Assembly (NCBI GenBank): GCA_963773845.1 | Contig: CAVZCU010000012.1 | Location: 1,550,001 to 1,614,000, forward strand | DNA length: 64,000 nt | Origin: SIAJ01 sp963773845 | GTDB taxonomy: Bacteria > Planctomycetota > Planctomycetia > Gemmatales > Gemmataceae | Reading direction: 5' to 3' | In this document: positions 12,098 to 21,613 of the stretch, in pieces | How positions within the stretch are numbered: position 1 is the stretch's first letter | How the letters are laid out: each line of letters starts with the position of its first letter | Notes under the pieces: generated by a model | The model's database searches: none | Told to the model about the DNA's origin: nothing | The model's input: only the letters and a program-made list of their open reading frames with translations | Translations under genes and position numbers: made by a program

Positions 12098-15000
12098 GCT
12101 CTCAAGAACGCAATCAAATCCGCCAATTCCTGCGGGTTCAATTGCTTATCCAGCCCGTCGGGCATGATCGAGACTTTGCCCGGACGAATCTCGTCGATGT
12201 CGTCGCGGGGGATGTGCACTTCCTTGTCGGCCGCAAGGATCAGGATCATCTCGTCCGGAGCGTCTTTCTTGGGAATGCCGCTGTAGGTCTTTTGATCCTT
12301 CGTCGACACGATCACGGGTTCGAAACTGCGCACGAAGCTGGCGCTCGGGAACAGAATCGATTCCAGAAGATCACGCTCCGTGCGGATGCCTCCGATGCGC
12401 AGTGAGATCGGGACCGATCTTTCCGCCAACGTACCCGATCGTATGGCACGCAATGCACGAAGTTTTCGTGCTATTGAACACCGCTTGTCCGCGGCGAATA
12501 TCGCCGGCTTTAAGTGACTTGAACGTCTCATCCAGCTTCGTTCGTTGTTTGGCGAAGTCGGCATTCAGAACGGCATAGAGCTTTTCGCCCTCCGCCTGCA
12601 CCGCCGGGCCAAAGTGCTTGATGCGTTCTTTCACGCCATCAACTCGAAGGGCGGATCGGACCTCGGGGGTATTGAGAGCAGCTATTAGGTTTTTGCCGAT
12701 TTCATCGTCCTTGGTCTGAGCAAACGTCGTTAACACGCGATCGAGATCGAGCGGGCTGACCTTTTTCAGACTGGCGATCAGTTCGTTGAGCTGCTTTCTG
12801 TCGAATTTCGCCCGCGAAATCACCTCGGCAGCGAGACCGCGTAACGCTGGGGTCGTGTCCCGATCAACGCACGCGAGCAACATTGCGAACTGTGGCGGTT
12901 CGACTTTCGACGGGCCACGGGGAATCGCCGCGAGAGCCCAGAACGACATCCTGAGCAGTTGTGTCCTTGACCAAGGCGAGCAGCTTCCTGGTTAACGATT
13001 CCGCCCCCTTCTTTGGTGGCGGCAGAGCCCGTAGTGTCGTCACAGATGCGAGTTGAACCTCCTTGGACGCCTTGTTCGTGAGCGTGTTTTCGATTGCCGT
13101 GTACCAGGCTTCCGGCGGAGTCTTCAAACCGGCGACCGCCATCGCCTTCATCGCGACCATGCGTGACCGATCCGAAGCCTTCGAATTCGAAGCGGACCGG
13201 GCGAGGAATTCCTGAATCGTCGGCGTCTTGGCAAACTTCGCCAGTTGCGGCGCCAGGTCATCGCCTTTCGCGTCGGCCAGCCGTTCGGCGAACACTTCAA
13301 GTAGTTGCGGCGCCCACTCCGGATGCCGACCGGCGATCCACTCCGCTGTTTCCTTGAGCGCCGCATCCTTCGATTTCATCGCGGTGAGGACGACCTTTGG
13401 ATCGAGCTTGTCGCCAAGCTGGTCGAGAGCGGTGAGACAGGCCCGGACAACTCGCGGGCTCCCGCTATTGAGGCTGTTCTTCAGGTACTGGCGATTGTCG
13501 ACCTCGATGAGGGCGTAGGTCAGCGCGTGGTCAAATGCACGATCGTTGTCTATTATCGGCCAGAGCCTGGATAAGGTGTCCCGTCGCGGCATCATCTGCG
13601 ATCCGTCCCAGCGTTTCAGCCGCGGCGCGGCGCGATCCCCGACTTTCCGCGAAACGTCTTGCCGTCTAGCAGATCGAGCAAACTCTGTAGAGAGCCCCGA
13701 TCCCGCCAAAGTCCGGCGGAATGGATTGCTGCCAGACAAACCGACTCGTCCGGGCTTAGAAATCCCTGTCGGTTTGCTTCGCGCGACCAGTCTGCGTCGA
13801 TCTGGCAAAGAGTCCATATCGCCTGCCGAGCAACGTGTGGCCATTCCAATGAGTCACTGAACGGCCTTGGTCCCGGGAACTCGCGTTGGTCGCGACGGAT
13901 GTTGGCCACGAGAAACGCAAGGAACGGGTTCTTCGGGCCGGTGTTGGCTACGATGAATCCTTCTAGAAGACGATCACGAACGACTGGCTGATTAGTCGAC
14001 AGGAAATGATTGCGCTTCGCGAGGTAGCGCTTAATTGCGCCCTCGGGTTCAGGAGTCTTCCATTTAGCCTCATACTTCGTGTCCGTCCTCCGCACCCGAT
14101 AAATCGCCCCCAGCACATCCGCTTTCACCAATTGCGAACTCGGGCAGCAGAGCTTGTACCAGCCGCCGGTGTTGACCACCAGAAGGCTGCCGTCGGCGTC
14201 TTCGACTACGTCCGTCGGGTGAAAATCGGTGCTGTCGCTGACGACGAAATCGGAATCTTCGGTCGTGTACGTTGATCCGCTCGGCTTCAATATGTGCCGG
14301 CTCACTTTGTGCATGTTGAATTGGCAGGCGAATAGGTTGCTCGTGTAATCCTTGCCGAAGACATCGCTCTGGTAACAGATCAGGCCGTTCGGGGCCGCCG
14401 GGCCGAGGTGGGTCATCACCGGCATCAGGTGCGGACTCGTCCACTTGTGATCGGCGTCATAGATCACGTCATGATCCTTGCCCCAGATGCCGCCATAGAT
14501 CGCGTGGATGATGCCGTCGCGCTTGCCGGCCGCCGGGTGTTGCAAGAACGTGCAGGTGAAGAAGCGCTCGCCGTTCGGCAGAAACGCGATGCCGACCGGA
14601 TTGTCCATGCCGCCGGTCATCACCGGCTCGATGCCGGTGCCATCCGGCCGGGCTCGGAAAATGTGCGAGGCCCGCGTGGTGAACTTCTTGCCGTTGGGCA
14701 GCGTGTATTCCTGCTTGGCGAACGCCCCCTTGCACCAGTAGATCCACCCGTCTGGACCTAGATAAGGGCCGTGCAGATCATTTCCACAGCCAGTCATCGT
14801 CTTGCCATCGAACCAGACTTCGCGCTGGTCAGCGACGCCGTCGTCGTTGGTGTCCGTCAGCTTCCAAATCTGCGGTACGGCGGACACGTACACATGCCCG
14901 CGGTGCCAGAGGATGCCTTCGGGGAACATCAGCTTGTCGGCGAAGACCGTTGACTTGTCGAACTTGCCATCGCCGTCCGTGTCCTCAAGGCGGATGATGC

Positions 15001-15256
15001 GGTGATTGGGGTGCTTGATCTGCTCGGTGAGCCTTTCGTTCGAGCCGGACGAATCGGTGACATACAGCCGGCCGCGATCGTCAAAAGAAGCAGAGATCGG
15101 CCGATCAACGAGCGGCGGACCCGCGACACGCTCGATCGTGAAGCCCTCGGGCAGAGTGAAGGTCTGGCCGTCGAGCTTGATTTGGTGCGTTTTGGTTTTC
15201 GGCGTGTCAGCGATCGCGAGGGTCGCGGTAAGAAGGACAATCGCAAGGCGGGTCAT
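12088..15256 (-). CDS. PVC-type membrane-bound dehydrogenase with HEAT and cytochrome c domains, four frameshifts
   Basis: A large exported protein of the planctomycete family that joins a propeller-like dehydrogenase domain (TIGR02604 type), HEAT repeats and a C-terminal heme domain (TIGR02603 type). It starts at 15256 (MTRLAIVLLTATLAIADT) with a signal peptide. The propeller shows DPN-type turns such as IRLEDTDGDGKFDKSTVFAD and the LHGPYLGPDGWIYWCKG segment. HEAT-like repeats follow, and one c-type heme site CIACH sits in TSCIACHTIGYVGGKIGPDL. Frames change near 13630, 13550, 12945 and 12410, and the total length matches four changes of the same class. The first and last sit at GCGC runs. 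The substrate is unknown; the family is usually suggested to oxidise sugars or alcohols at the cell surface. It probably heads the operon with the next two genes. Confidence 0.85.
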
Positions 15257-15676
15257 GACTAGACTCCAGCGGTGATGTGGGATGAGATTACCCGATTTGT
15301 GGCCCAGAGGCCAGTTTCTTGTGTGGGCTCCGCCAACACGCATCGCGTTCAGCAGAAGTCCGATAGTCCGCTATCAGTAAACGTGCCAACGGGCCCGATA
15401 CAGAATCGCTACATCGGTCGGCGTCAACAATTCGATCGTTGGTCACCAGAATCGTCCAGTCGCAACAGGCCAACTGGTTGGCGCTCGGTTCGCGTCCTTT
15501 CTTCCGGAGCCTATCGGCGCGCAATCACTGACGGCGGCGATTCGCCTGCTGCACCATCTGAGCCAAGCGAAGATTGTGCAAGGACTTCCCTTTCCTGGGA
15601 GGATTAGCTGGTCTAAACTTGATGCGCGTTGGACGGCTGACAACAGCCGCACTCCCAATCGGTTTGGACCCCCGGT
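15257..15676. other. Divergent intergenic region
   Basis: The 420 bases between the minus-strand dehydrogenase and the plus-strand protease hold no supported gene. They should carry both promoters, but no convincing -35/-10 pair, operator or RNA structure was recognised by eye. Confidence 0.5.
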
Positions 15677-18097
15677 ATGTTATTTCCTTCGCTTGCGATT
15701 TGGCTGGCGACTTCGACGCCCGTGGTCGAAGCGATCGAGTCGGCGCCAGGTCGTGCCACCGTCTGGATTCGGGCCGGGGGCAAGGCGGTCGGGACTGGAT
15801 GGGTCGTGGACAAAGATCGCGGTTGGATCGTCACCGCCCGGCACGTGCTCGCCGATCAAGAGCAAGCGGAGATCTTCTTTCAGGACCGTCACGACGGTCG
15901 ACCCATCGCCAATCGGAATCACTACCTGTCGGAACGGGCCGATCTTCGTAAACGCGGGCGTTTGGTCATCGGCAAGGTCGTCGCCAAGAACGACAATGCC
16001 GATGTCGCGGTGCTGCAAGTGGTGCGAGTGCCGAAGGACACTCCAAGCCTCTCGTTGAGTCGTCGGCGCGCCGAGCCAGGTTGTTCTTGCTATTCAATCG
16101 GTCATCGCTACGACTCGGAACTTCTCTGGATCCGGACAACGGGAACTCTTCGTCAGCTTGGCAAGCTCAAGGCGGGTTACTTCTGGAGCGGCAATCGAAT
16201 CGGCGTCGACGTACCGCTGCTATTGGTTCAGTCGCCAATTGAGGCGGGTGAAAGCGGATCGGCTGTCCTTGATGGGACCGGACATGTCGTCGGCATCGTT
16301 TCCGCCGTTTCCAATCGGACGGCGGGATTGGCATTCGCAGTTGATTGTTCTGTTATCGGGAAGTTGTTGGCAGAACTACGGGGGCAGAATCTGCCCGCTC
16401 CGGTTCGCCGCAGCGCCGACCCGCGACCGGATGTCACCGCCGCATTGCACGCGACGGTCTGGGTCCGCCCACGAGCGACGGATGGCCGGGCTGGCGGCGT
16501 GCTGATTGACGGCGACCGTCGACTTGTGCTCACCACCGCGACGGCGGTTGGCAAGGAAGACATCGTCGACATCGTGGTGCCAAAGTGGGAGGGCGATCGA
16601 CTCGTTGCGGAAGCGAGCGCGTATCAGGATATTCTGGGCCTACGACTTTCCGGTCATTGCATTACCGGAGTCGTACTTGCCCGCGACGTCGTTCGCGATC
16701 TGGCACTGGTCCAACTCGACGATCTTGTGAGGCACCGTTACGCTCTGTACGCGAGCAAAAGGGCTCCAGAAACTCTTCGAGCGATCCCATTGGCATCGAA
16801 CTTGAGAATCGGTGATCACGTTTCGGCCGTTTCACACCCCGCCGGCGAAGAGCTACTCTGGCTTTATTCCCAGGGCACAGTGCGATCCCTCGGCAGAGTG
16901 ACCCTTCGGCGCGACGGGAGCGATGAATCGAAGAGAGTCACGGCGAGCCTCTTGCAACTGCCGCACGAAGGCAGTTCCTCTGGTGGGCCGGTGGTCAACG
17001 AGAAAGGTCAACTGGTCGGCGTTCTTGCCGCACGGGAAGGCTCGCGCCAAGAAATGGGGTACGCAGCCACGCCCGATGAAATCCGTCAAATGCTCAAGGA
17101 TTGTCGGTGGGTGACGGATCCTGTTACCAACCGGGAATGCTTCAGACGCGCGAAGTATTTATCGGGGCATGGACGCGGCTGGCTGGCGCGTTGCGGGGTT
17201 GAATTCAAAACACTGGCCGGCCCCAGCGACACTGTAATCGCCGCCTATTTCGCCAAGCTCTACGCGCAATTTGGTGAACAATATCGGGCAGAGCAATTAC
17301 GTCTTCGCATCCTCACCGACCTGAAACCCTCGCCCGAGGCTAAAGCCTTACTAGCGGACGCCTCGCTCCTACTCGGCGAAAAAGATCGGGCCAAGTCTCT
17401 CGTCGACGAGGCATTGCGAGCGAATCCAAAGCTGCCATCCGCATTGGTCCTACGTGCTGAATTGAAGCCGGGAAAACAGGCGTGGGCCGATGTTGAAACC
17501 GCATTGACGCTGGATCCGCAGTTGGCCCATGGCTATGTCGTTCGAGCCTCCCTCCGCGATCCGTCTGACCCGGATTGCAAACAAAAAGTTCTGGCCGATC
17601 TCTCGCGGGCGGTGGAACTCGAACCATATGACTGCGATATCCGCACCCGCCGAGCGGCCGCACGGATCGCCGATAAGCAGTACAAGAAAGCCGTCAGCGA
17701 CTGCACCCGCCTTAAGGAAATTGAGCCGCTCAATCCCCGCTGGCGAATGGAGCTGGCCAATGCTTCATTCCTGGCCGGTGATCGTCGGGCGGCGTCACAG
17801 CAATACAAGGCAGCAGTTCGAATCAAATTCCAATACCTTTTGAAAGTCCTCCAGGCCGTTCGCCAAAATGGAAAGGACTTGCAAGACGATAACCCATCCG
17901 ACTTCGAACGAGTCGGCGACTGGTACATCATGGCTCTGCGTGAACTGCTGCCCATTATGAGTGGAGAACAGAAAGACTTGTTCAAAGAAATGCTGTCGCA
18001 AGCGGAGAATCAGACCGACCTCCGCAAGCGAATGGATCTTTTGGCGCTAACAATTGAAGACGCGACCGGATCCGTTCCCCCGCTGCGCCGGAAATGA
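15677..18097 (+). CDS. Tandem trypsin-like protease with TPR tail; second domain lacks its histidine
   Basis: An 806-residue protein with two HtrA/trypsin-like domains and a helical repeat tail. Domain 1 (residues about 20-235) has a full triad: His56 in VTARHVL, Asp109 in NADVAVLQ and Ser193 in GESGSAV. Domain 2 (about 255-475) keeps Asp341 (RDLALVQL) and Ser435 (GSSSGGPVV), but the histidine position reads TTATAV, giving Ala290, so it is probably inactive and may bind peptides instead. Residues about 500-720 look like tetratricopeptide repeats (ALRANPKLPSALVLRAEL, ALTLDPQLAHGYVVRASL). The N-terminus is a short hydrophobic signal or anchor. It likely acts outside the cytoplasm in protein quality control or signalling. 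No PDZ domain is seen. It converges tightly with the next gene. Confidence 0.85.
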   Translation: MLFPSLAIWLATSTPVVEAIESAPGRATVWIRAGGKAVGTGWVVDKDRGWIVTARHVLADQEQAEIFFQDRHDGRPIANRNHYLSERADLRKRGRLVIGKVVAKNDNADVAVLQVVRVPKDTPSLSLSRRRAEPGCSCYSIGHRYDSELLWIRTTGTLRQLGKLKAGYFWSGNRIGVDVPLLLVQSPIEAGESGSAVLDGTGHVVGIVSAVSNRTAGLAFAVDCSVIGKLLAELRGQNLPAPVRRSADPRPDVTAALHATVWVRPRATDGRAGGVLIDGDRRLVLTTATAVGKEDIVDIVVPKWEGDRLVAEASAYQDILGLRLSGHCITGVVLARDVVRDLALVQLDDLVRHRYALYASKRAPETLRAIPLASNLRIGDHVSAVSHPAGEELLWLYSQGTVRSLGRVTLRRDGSDESKRVTASLLQLPHEGSSSGGPVVNEKGQLVGVLAAREGSRQEMGYAATPDEIRQMLKDCRWVTDPVTNRECFRRAKYLSGHGRGWLARCGVEFKTLAGPSDTVIAAYFAKLYAQFGEQYRAEQLRLRILTDLKPSPEAKALLADASLLLGEKDRAKSLVDEALRANPKLPSALVLRAELKPGKQAWADVETALTLDPQLAHGYVVRASLRDPSDPDCKQKVLADLSRAVELEPYDCDIRTRRAAARIADKQYKKAVSDCTRLKEIEPLNPRWRMELANASFLAGDRRAASQQYKAAVRIKFQYLLKVLQAVRQNGKDLQDDNPSDFERVGDWYIMALRELLPIMSGEQKDLFKEMLSQAENQTDLRKRMDLLALTIEDATGSVPPLRRK

Positions 18098-18100
18098 CGA

Positions 18101-18337
18101 TCAAGTCTTCAGGAACTTATCCACATCGGCTTGGGTGATCAGTCGGCCCGGTTTATTCAATTCAACGCTCAGCCAGCTCAGGACGGGCGGGGTAAACGGA
18201 AGCTTTCCGTTTTTGACCAGTGTTTTGAGCCGTTCGTCGCGGCGTTCCCGTTCTGCGCGCTTGAGGTGCCCATTCTCGATTCGGGATTGCTGCTGCCCGG
18301 CGAGGATGCGATCTTTGCGCTTGCGCCGAATGCCCAT
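18101..18337 (-). CDS. Small basic hypothetical protein
   Basis: A 78-residue protein starting MGIRRKRKDRILAG at 18337. It is strongly basic at the N-terminus (KRKDR, LKRAERERRDERLKTLVK), then has a compact C-terminal segment with LPFTPPVLSWLSVELNKPGR and ITQADVDKFLKT. It has no signal peptide and no membrane helix. The gene converges with the protease gene, three bases apart. I do not recognise a named family. The charged helix suggests binding to nucleic acid or the ribosome, but that is inference. An alternative start six codons upstream (18355) is possible. Confidence 0.6.
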   Translation of the reverse strand: MGIRRKRKDRILAGQQQSRIENGHLKRAERERRDERLKTLVKNGKLPFTPPVLSWLSVELNKPGRLITQADVDKFLKT

Positions 18338-18435
18338 GACCGACCGTCCTTCCACGCGATTCGCCTATTTGGGAAACGAATGTTTTAGGGTCGGTATGCA
18401 GATCGGCAAGGCCGAACATGGCGTTCGACTCGTTC

Positions 18436-19098
18436 TCACTTGATCGCTTTGCGCACGGCGTCATCGAGGATTTCGTATCCCTTCGCCGACAGGTGCAGTC
18501 CATCCAGTCGGAGCAATTCTTTTCGCGGTCGGCCATCCTTGCCGAGCAGCAGCGGAACGACGTCGATGTAGTCCAGTCGCTCGTCCTTCGCGCAAAACTC
18601 CTTCACCAGATTGTTTGCCTTGGTTTGCGTCTCGTATTGTTTCCAGCGGAGGATGCTCGGCTTGATCGCGATGAAGTGGATGCGCGTTTTCGGCAACTTC
18701 TTGTGTATCGTCTCAACAAACACCTGGAAATCGGCAAGAACCTGTTCCGGCGCTCGATGGGAGTTGATGTCGTTGTCGCCGGCATAGAAGACAATGGTTC
18801 GCGGCTCGTGATTGAGAATAATTCGGTCGGCGAAGTGAGTGACATCGCGGATTTCCGATCCGCCGAACCCGCTATTGATCGGCTTCAAGTCCGGAAAAGC
18901 CTTGGCGACGTCCCAGATTCGAATCGTCGAGCTGCCCGCGAAAACAACTCCGCCCTTCGCGACAGGCATGGCTTTCTGTCGCTTTTCGATGCCCGACACT
19001 TCTTTTTCCCACCGCGCCATTCGCGCGGCGTCTGGACCGGGACCAGCCAATGCCACGCCGGGAACCGCTAGGATCAGCAAAGCGATGAATCGTCGCAT
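18436..19098 (-). CDS. Secreted SGNH/GDSL-family hydrolase
   Basis: A 220-residue esterase-type protein with a signal peptide (MRRFIALLILAVPGVALA). SGNH blocks are visible. Block I is VVFAGSSTIRIW with the nucleophile Ser in GSST. Block II is NSGFGGSEIRDV. Block III is VFYAGDNDIN with the Asn. Block V, near the C-terminus, is RLDGLHLSAKGY with the Asp and His. The size fits the single-domain secreted hydrolases common in planctomycetes, which probably deacylate polysaccharides or lipids. The start at 19098 is chosen because it gives the signal peptide and lies after an AGG eight bases upstream; an upstream extension would have no such leader. It is divergent from the uracil-DNA glycosylase gene. 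Confidence 0.85.
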   Translation of the reverse strand: MRRFIALLILAVPGVALAGPGPDAARMARWEKEVSGIEKRQKAMPVAKGGVVFAGSSTIRIWDVAKAFPDLKPINSGFGGSEIRDVTHFADRIILNHEPRTIVFYAGDNDINSHRAPEQVLADFQVFVETIHKKLPKTRIHFIAIKPSILRWKQYETQTKANNLVKEFCAKDERLDYIDVVPLLLGKDGRPRKELLRLDGLHLSAKGYEILDDAVRKAIK

Positions 19099-19149
19099 GA
19101 AGGACCTCGTGAACTCAGCTTGACTACAATGCGGCGAAGGAGGGCCGGC

Positions 19150-19914
19150 ATGGCCGACGGCGAACTCAATCGACAACTCTCCGCTCATCTCGCCGGCCTG
19201 GCGGCCGCGGGCATCGACTGGCTGCCGCGCGTCGATGCCGTTCCACCGACTCTTAGCGTAGTCGGGACGCAAGCGGGCGACGAGCGCCAGCGCGAATCAA
19301 TATCGATCGAGCAGGACGCTCTGGCCCATCGGCTCGAAGAATTGACGGTGCTGGCCGAGCGGGTCTGCAAATGTACCCGCTGTCCGGAACTGGCGGCGAC
19401 TAGGACGCAAACGGTTTTTGGCGTCGGACCGGTTGGCGCCGAGATTCTATTTGTGGGCGAAGCGCCGGGAGCGGACGAGGACCGCCAAGGTGAACCATTC
19501 GTCGGCGCCGCCGGCCAGATGCTCAATCGCATCATCGTCGGTTGCGGATTGCGCCGCGGCGACATTTACATTTGCAATATCCTGCGCTGCCGGCCGCCGG
19601 GTAACCGGCAGCCGCGGCCAGACGAAGCCGCGAATTGTCGCGAGTATTTGGAACGGACGATTGAATTGGTCGGTCCGAAAATCATCTGCTGTTGGGGTGC
19701 GGTCGCCGCCCAGAATCTGCTGCAAACAACCACGGGAATCACACGACTCAGGGGCAAGTTCTATAGCTTCCGTGATGTCCCCGTACTGTGCACGTTTCAT
19801 CCCGCGGCCCTGTTAGAAGGCCGCAGTCCGGAAAAGAAGAAAGACGTCTGGGAGGATATGAAAATGCTGCTGGCGAAGATCGGCAAGCCGATTCCATCCC
19901 AGCGGCGGCAATAG
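19150..19914 (+). CDS. Family 4 uracil-DNA glycosylase
   Basis: An iron-sulfur uracil-DNA glycosylase of 254 residues that removes uracil from DNA to start base-excision repair. The core shows the active-site motif GEAPGADEDRQGEPFVG (residues 103-119), the NILRCRPPGNR segment, and the late HP motif in CTFHPAALL (about 215-223). Cys75, Cys78, Cys163 and Cys180 or Cys181 are placed to ligate a 4Fe-4S cluster. About 60 residues precede the core and look partly disordered, as in many family 4 members. The start at 19150 (MADGELNRQL) is supported by AAGGAGGG at 19137-19144. A C at the usual position of family 1 catalytic residues is not expected here, so this is not Ung. Confidence 0.92.
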   Translation: MADGELNRQLSAHLAGLAAAGIDWLPRVDAVPPTLSVVGTQAGDERQRESISIEQDALAHRLEELTVLAERVCKCTRCPELAATRTQTVFGVGPVGAEILFVGEAPGADEDRQGEPFVGAAGQMLNRIIVGCGLRRGDIYICNILRCRPPGNRQPRPDEAANCREYLERTIELVGPKIICCWGAVAAQNLLQTTTGITRLRGKFYSFRDVPVLCTFHPAALLEGRSPEKKKDVWEDMKMLLAKIGKPIPSQRRQ

Positions 19915-19916
19915 AT

Positions 19917-21350
19917 TCAGGCCGCTTCCGCGTCAGGGACCATTTCGGTCAGTTTTTGCACGATCTCTTTGATTTTGACGGGCATCGTAAGCGTGGCGAA
20001 TTTCGAATACTCGGGGATGGACTCCGCCCAGTGGGCTTGGTCGGGGGCGAGAATCAAGAGACCGGCGCAATCGAGCCGCTTCAATTCGGCATCGTGCATG
20101 ACTCGCTCAAAGGCATCGAGGTCGCCCCGATCGCCGGTGGCACAGTTGACGATGAGCGCGTCAAATGGCTGCTGACCAAATCGACTGAGAGCCTGGCTGG
20201 CGTTGATCGAAATCAGAACTCGGAATCCGTGTGCCTTGAGCCGTTCACGAAAAGCGTCCTGGAATTTGGCATTGTGCTCGACGACAAAGACGGTCTTCGG
20301 CCCACCGCCGCTGGGCGCGACTCGACCGCCGCCCGCTAACTCCGCGCGAACTTGCTGGATGGCTTCCAATAGTTGATCGTAGCTCTGGAATCGCCTGGCG
20401 GGATCGAACGCCACCATGCGGGTGATCAGCGAGAAGATCGGCGGCGGCAGATCGGGATCGTCGCGGTGAAGCAGTCCCTCCAACTCAAAACGATCCCGCG
20501 ACAAGCGATTTCGATCGGCTCGGCTGACCACCAGGAGCGGCCGACCGGTGACCATCTCAAAGAAGGTGCAGCCGAGGAAATAGATGTCGCTCCGCAAGTC
20601 GCCGACTTTCATGTTGGTTGCCCGCTCCAGGCCGGCGTATTGCACGGTGCGGTCGTTTTCGCCCCCCTCGTCGCGATGAATGCCAACCAGTTCGGCCAGT
20701 CCGAAATCGACGAGCTTCGCGGTCTGATTGGCGGCAATGAGAATATTGGTCGGCTTCAAATCTCGGTGCGTAAGGCCCTGGCCGTACGCGTAGGCAAGCC
20801 CGCTCGCAGTCTCTTCAAGAAGTCTCAAAGCCTCGATTGGTTCGAGCTTCTTGCGGATCGTCAGGAAATCCCGAAGGTTCCCGCCTTCCACAAAGTCCAT
20901 GACGATGTAGTATTGGCCGGTCGACGGATCGCGATTGACGGCAAGGATGCGGACAATGTTGGGATGTTGCAGGCCAATACCGACCTTGCCCTCCCGTTCG
21001 AAGAGTTCGATCTTGCGGGTGTCCTCTGCCCAGCGCTTGCGAAGCACCTTAATCGCGACGATTTCTCCCGTGCGCGGATTGTCCGCCCGGTAGACACGGC
21101 CGAAACTGCCGGCCGCAATTCGATACAGCAACCGGTAACCGCCGAGAAAGTAGCCGTCCGTGTCTCCTTTGACCAGCTTGGAAGCTTGCCACGGAGTCAA
21201 GTAGCCTTTTCGCTCCAAAGCGCGCAACAGCGCCTCCGCAGGCGCGGTCCGAGTGCCCAGTTCCGACCAGACATCCAAGAGCTGTTCTTCAGTCACTAAG
21301 TCAAGACGCTGGGCGAGCTGAGCGATGCTGGCGGCGTCGGGGGTGGACAT
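19917..21350 (-). CDS. Serine/threonine kinase with C-terminal pseudo-receiver domain
   Basis: A soluble Ser/Thr kinase of about 477 residues. After a short N-terminal helical region (1-60), the kinase shows the glycine loop GSFGRVY (81-87), Lys101 in VAIKVL, catalytic HRDLKPTN (195-202) and DFG (215-217). From about 352 onward a response-regulator-like fold follows, but the key positions are altered. The acidic pair is EH in VFVVEHN, and the phospho-acceptor place in FDALIVNCAT is Asn402, while MPVKIKEI resembles the conserved Lys end. It should therefore not be phosphorylated like a true receiver. The stop lies three bases from the uracil-DNA glycosylase stop. It is divergent from the FHA-STAS gene, a plausible partner. 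No membrane helix is seen, unlike PknB. Confidence 0.9.
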   Translation of the reverse strand: MSTPDAASIAQLAQRLDLVTEEQLLDVWSELGTRTAPAEALLRALERKGYLTPWQASKLVKGDTDGYFLGGYRLLYRIAAGSFGRVYRADNPRTGEIVAIKVLRKRWAEDTRKIELFEREGKVGIGLQHPNIVRILAVNRDPSTGQYYIVMDFVEGGNLRDFLTIRKKLEPIEALRLLEETASGLAYAYGQGLTHRDLKPTNILIAANQTAKLVDFGLAELVGIHRDEGGENDRTVQYAGLERATNMKVGDLRSDIYFLGCTFFEMVTGRPLLVVSRADRNRLSRDRFELEGLLHRDDPDLPPPIFSLITRMVAFDPARRFQSYDQLLEAIQQVRAELAGGGRVAPSGGGPKTVFVVEHNAKFQDAFRERLKAHGFRVLISINASQALSRFGQQPFDALIVNCATGDRGDLDAFERVMHDAELKRLDCAGLLILAPDQAHWAESIPEYSKFATLTMPVKIKEIVQKLTEMVPDAEAA

Positions 21351-21512
21351 GCTGCTACCAAAATCCATTAAAGGCGTTGAGGGCCAGCGTTCCACTCACA
21401 TTACCCGTTCTGAGCCAGCGGTTCAACTGTTCGATATCCGTCGGCGGCTTGCGGATGGAATTTCGGGCGGCAACACTCCCGGTCGTACCAGGTGTTAGAT
21501 ATGCGGGTAATC

Positions 21513-21541
21513 TTGCGTTCCGATAAGAATTGGATTAAGAT
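21513..21541 (+). promoter_or_regulatory. Candidate sigma-70-like promoter for the FHA-STAS gene
   Basis: TTGCGT at 21513-21518 and TAAGAT at 21536-21541 are separated by 17 bases, about 70 bases before the start at 21614. The AT-rich tract stands out in this GC-rich spacer. This is pattern recognition only, because planctomycete promoters are poorly defined. Confidence 0.35.
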
Positions 21542-21613
21542 TTTTGAGACCTACCCGATCGGTGCCCTCACCGACTCGCCGTCCTCGCCCCCGATCCGCA
21601 AGGAGGACGCACT

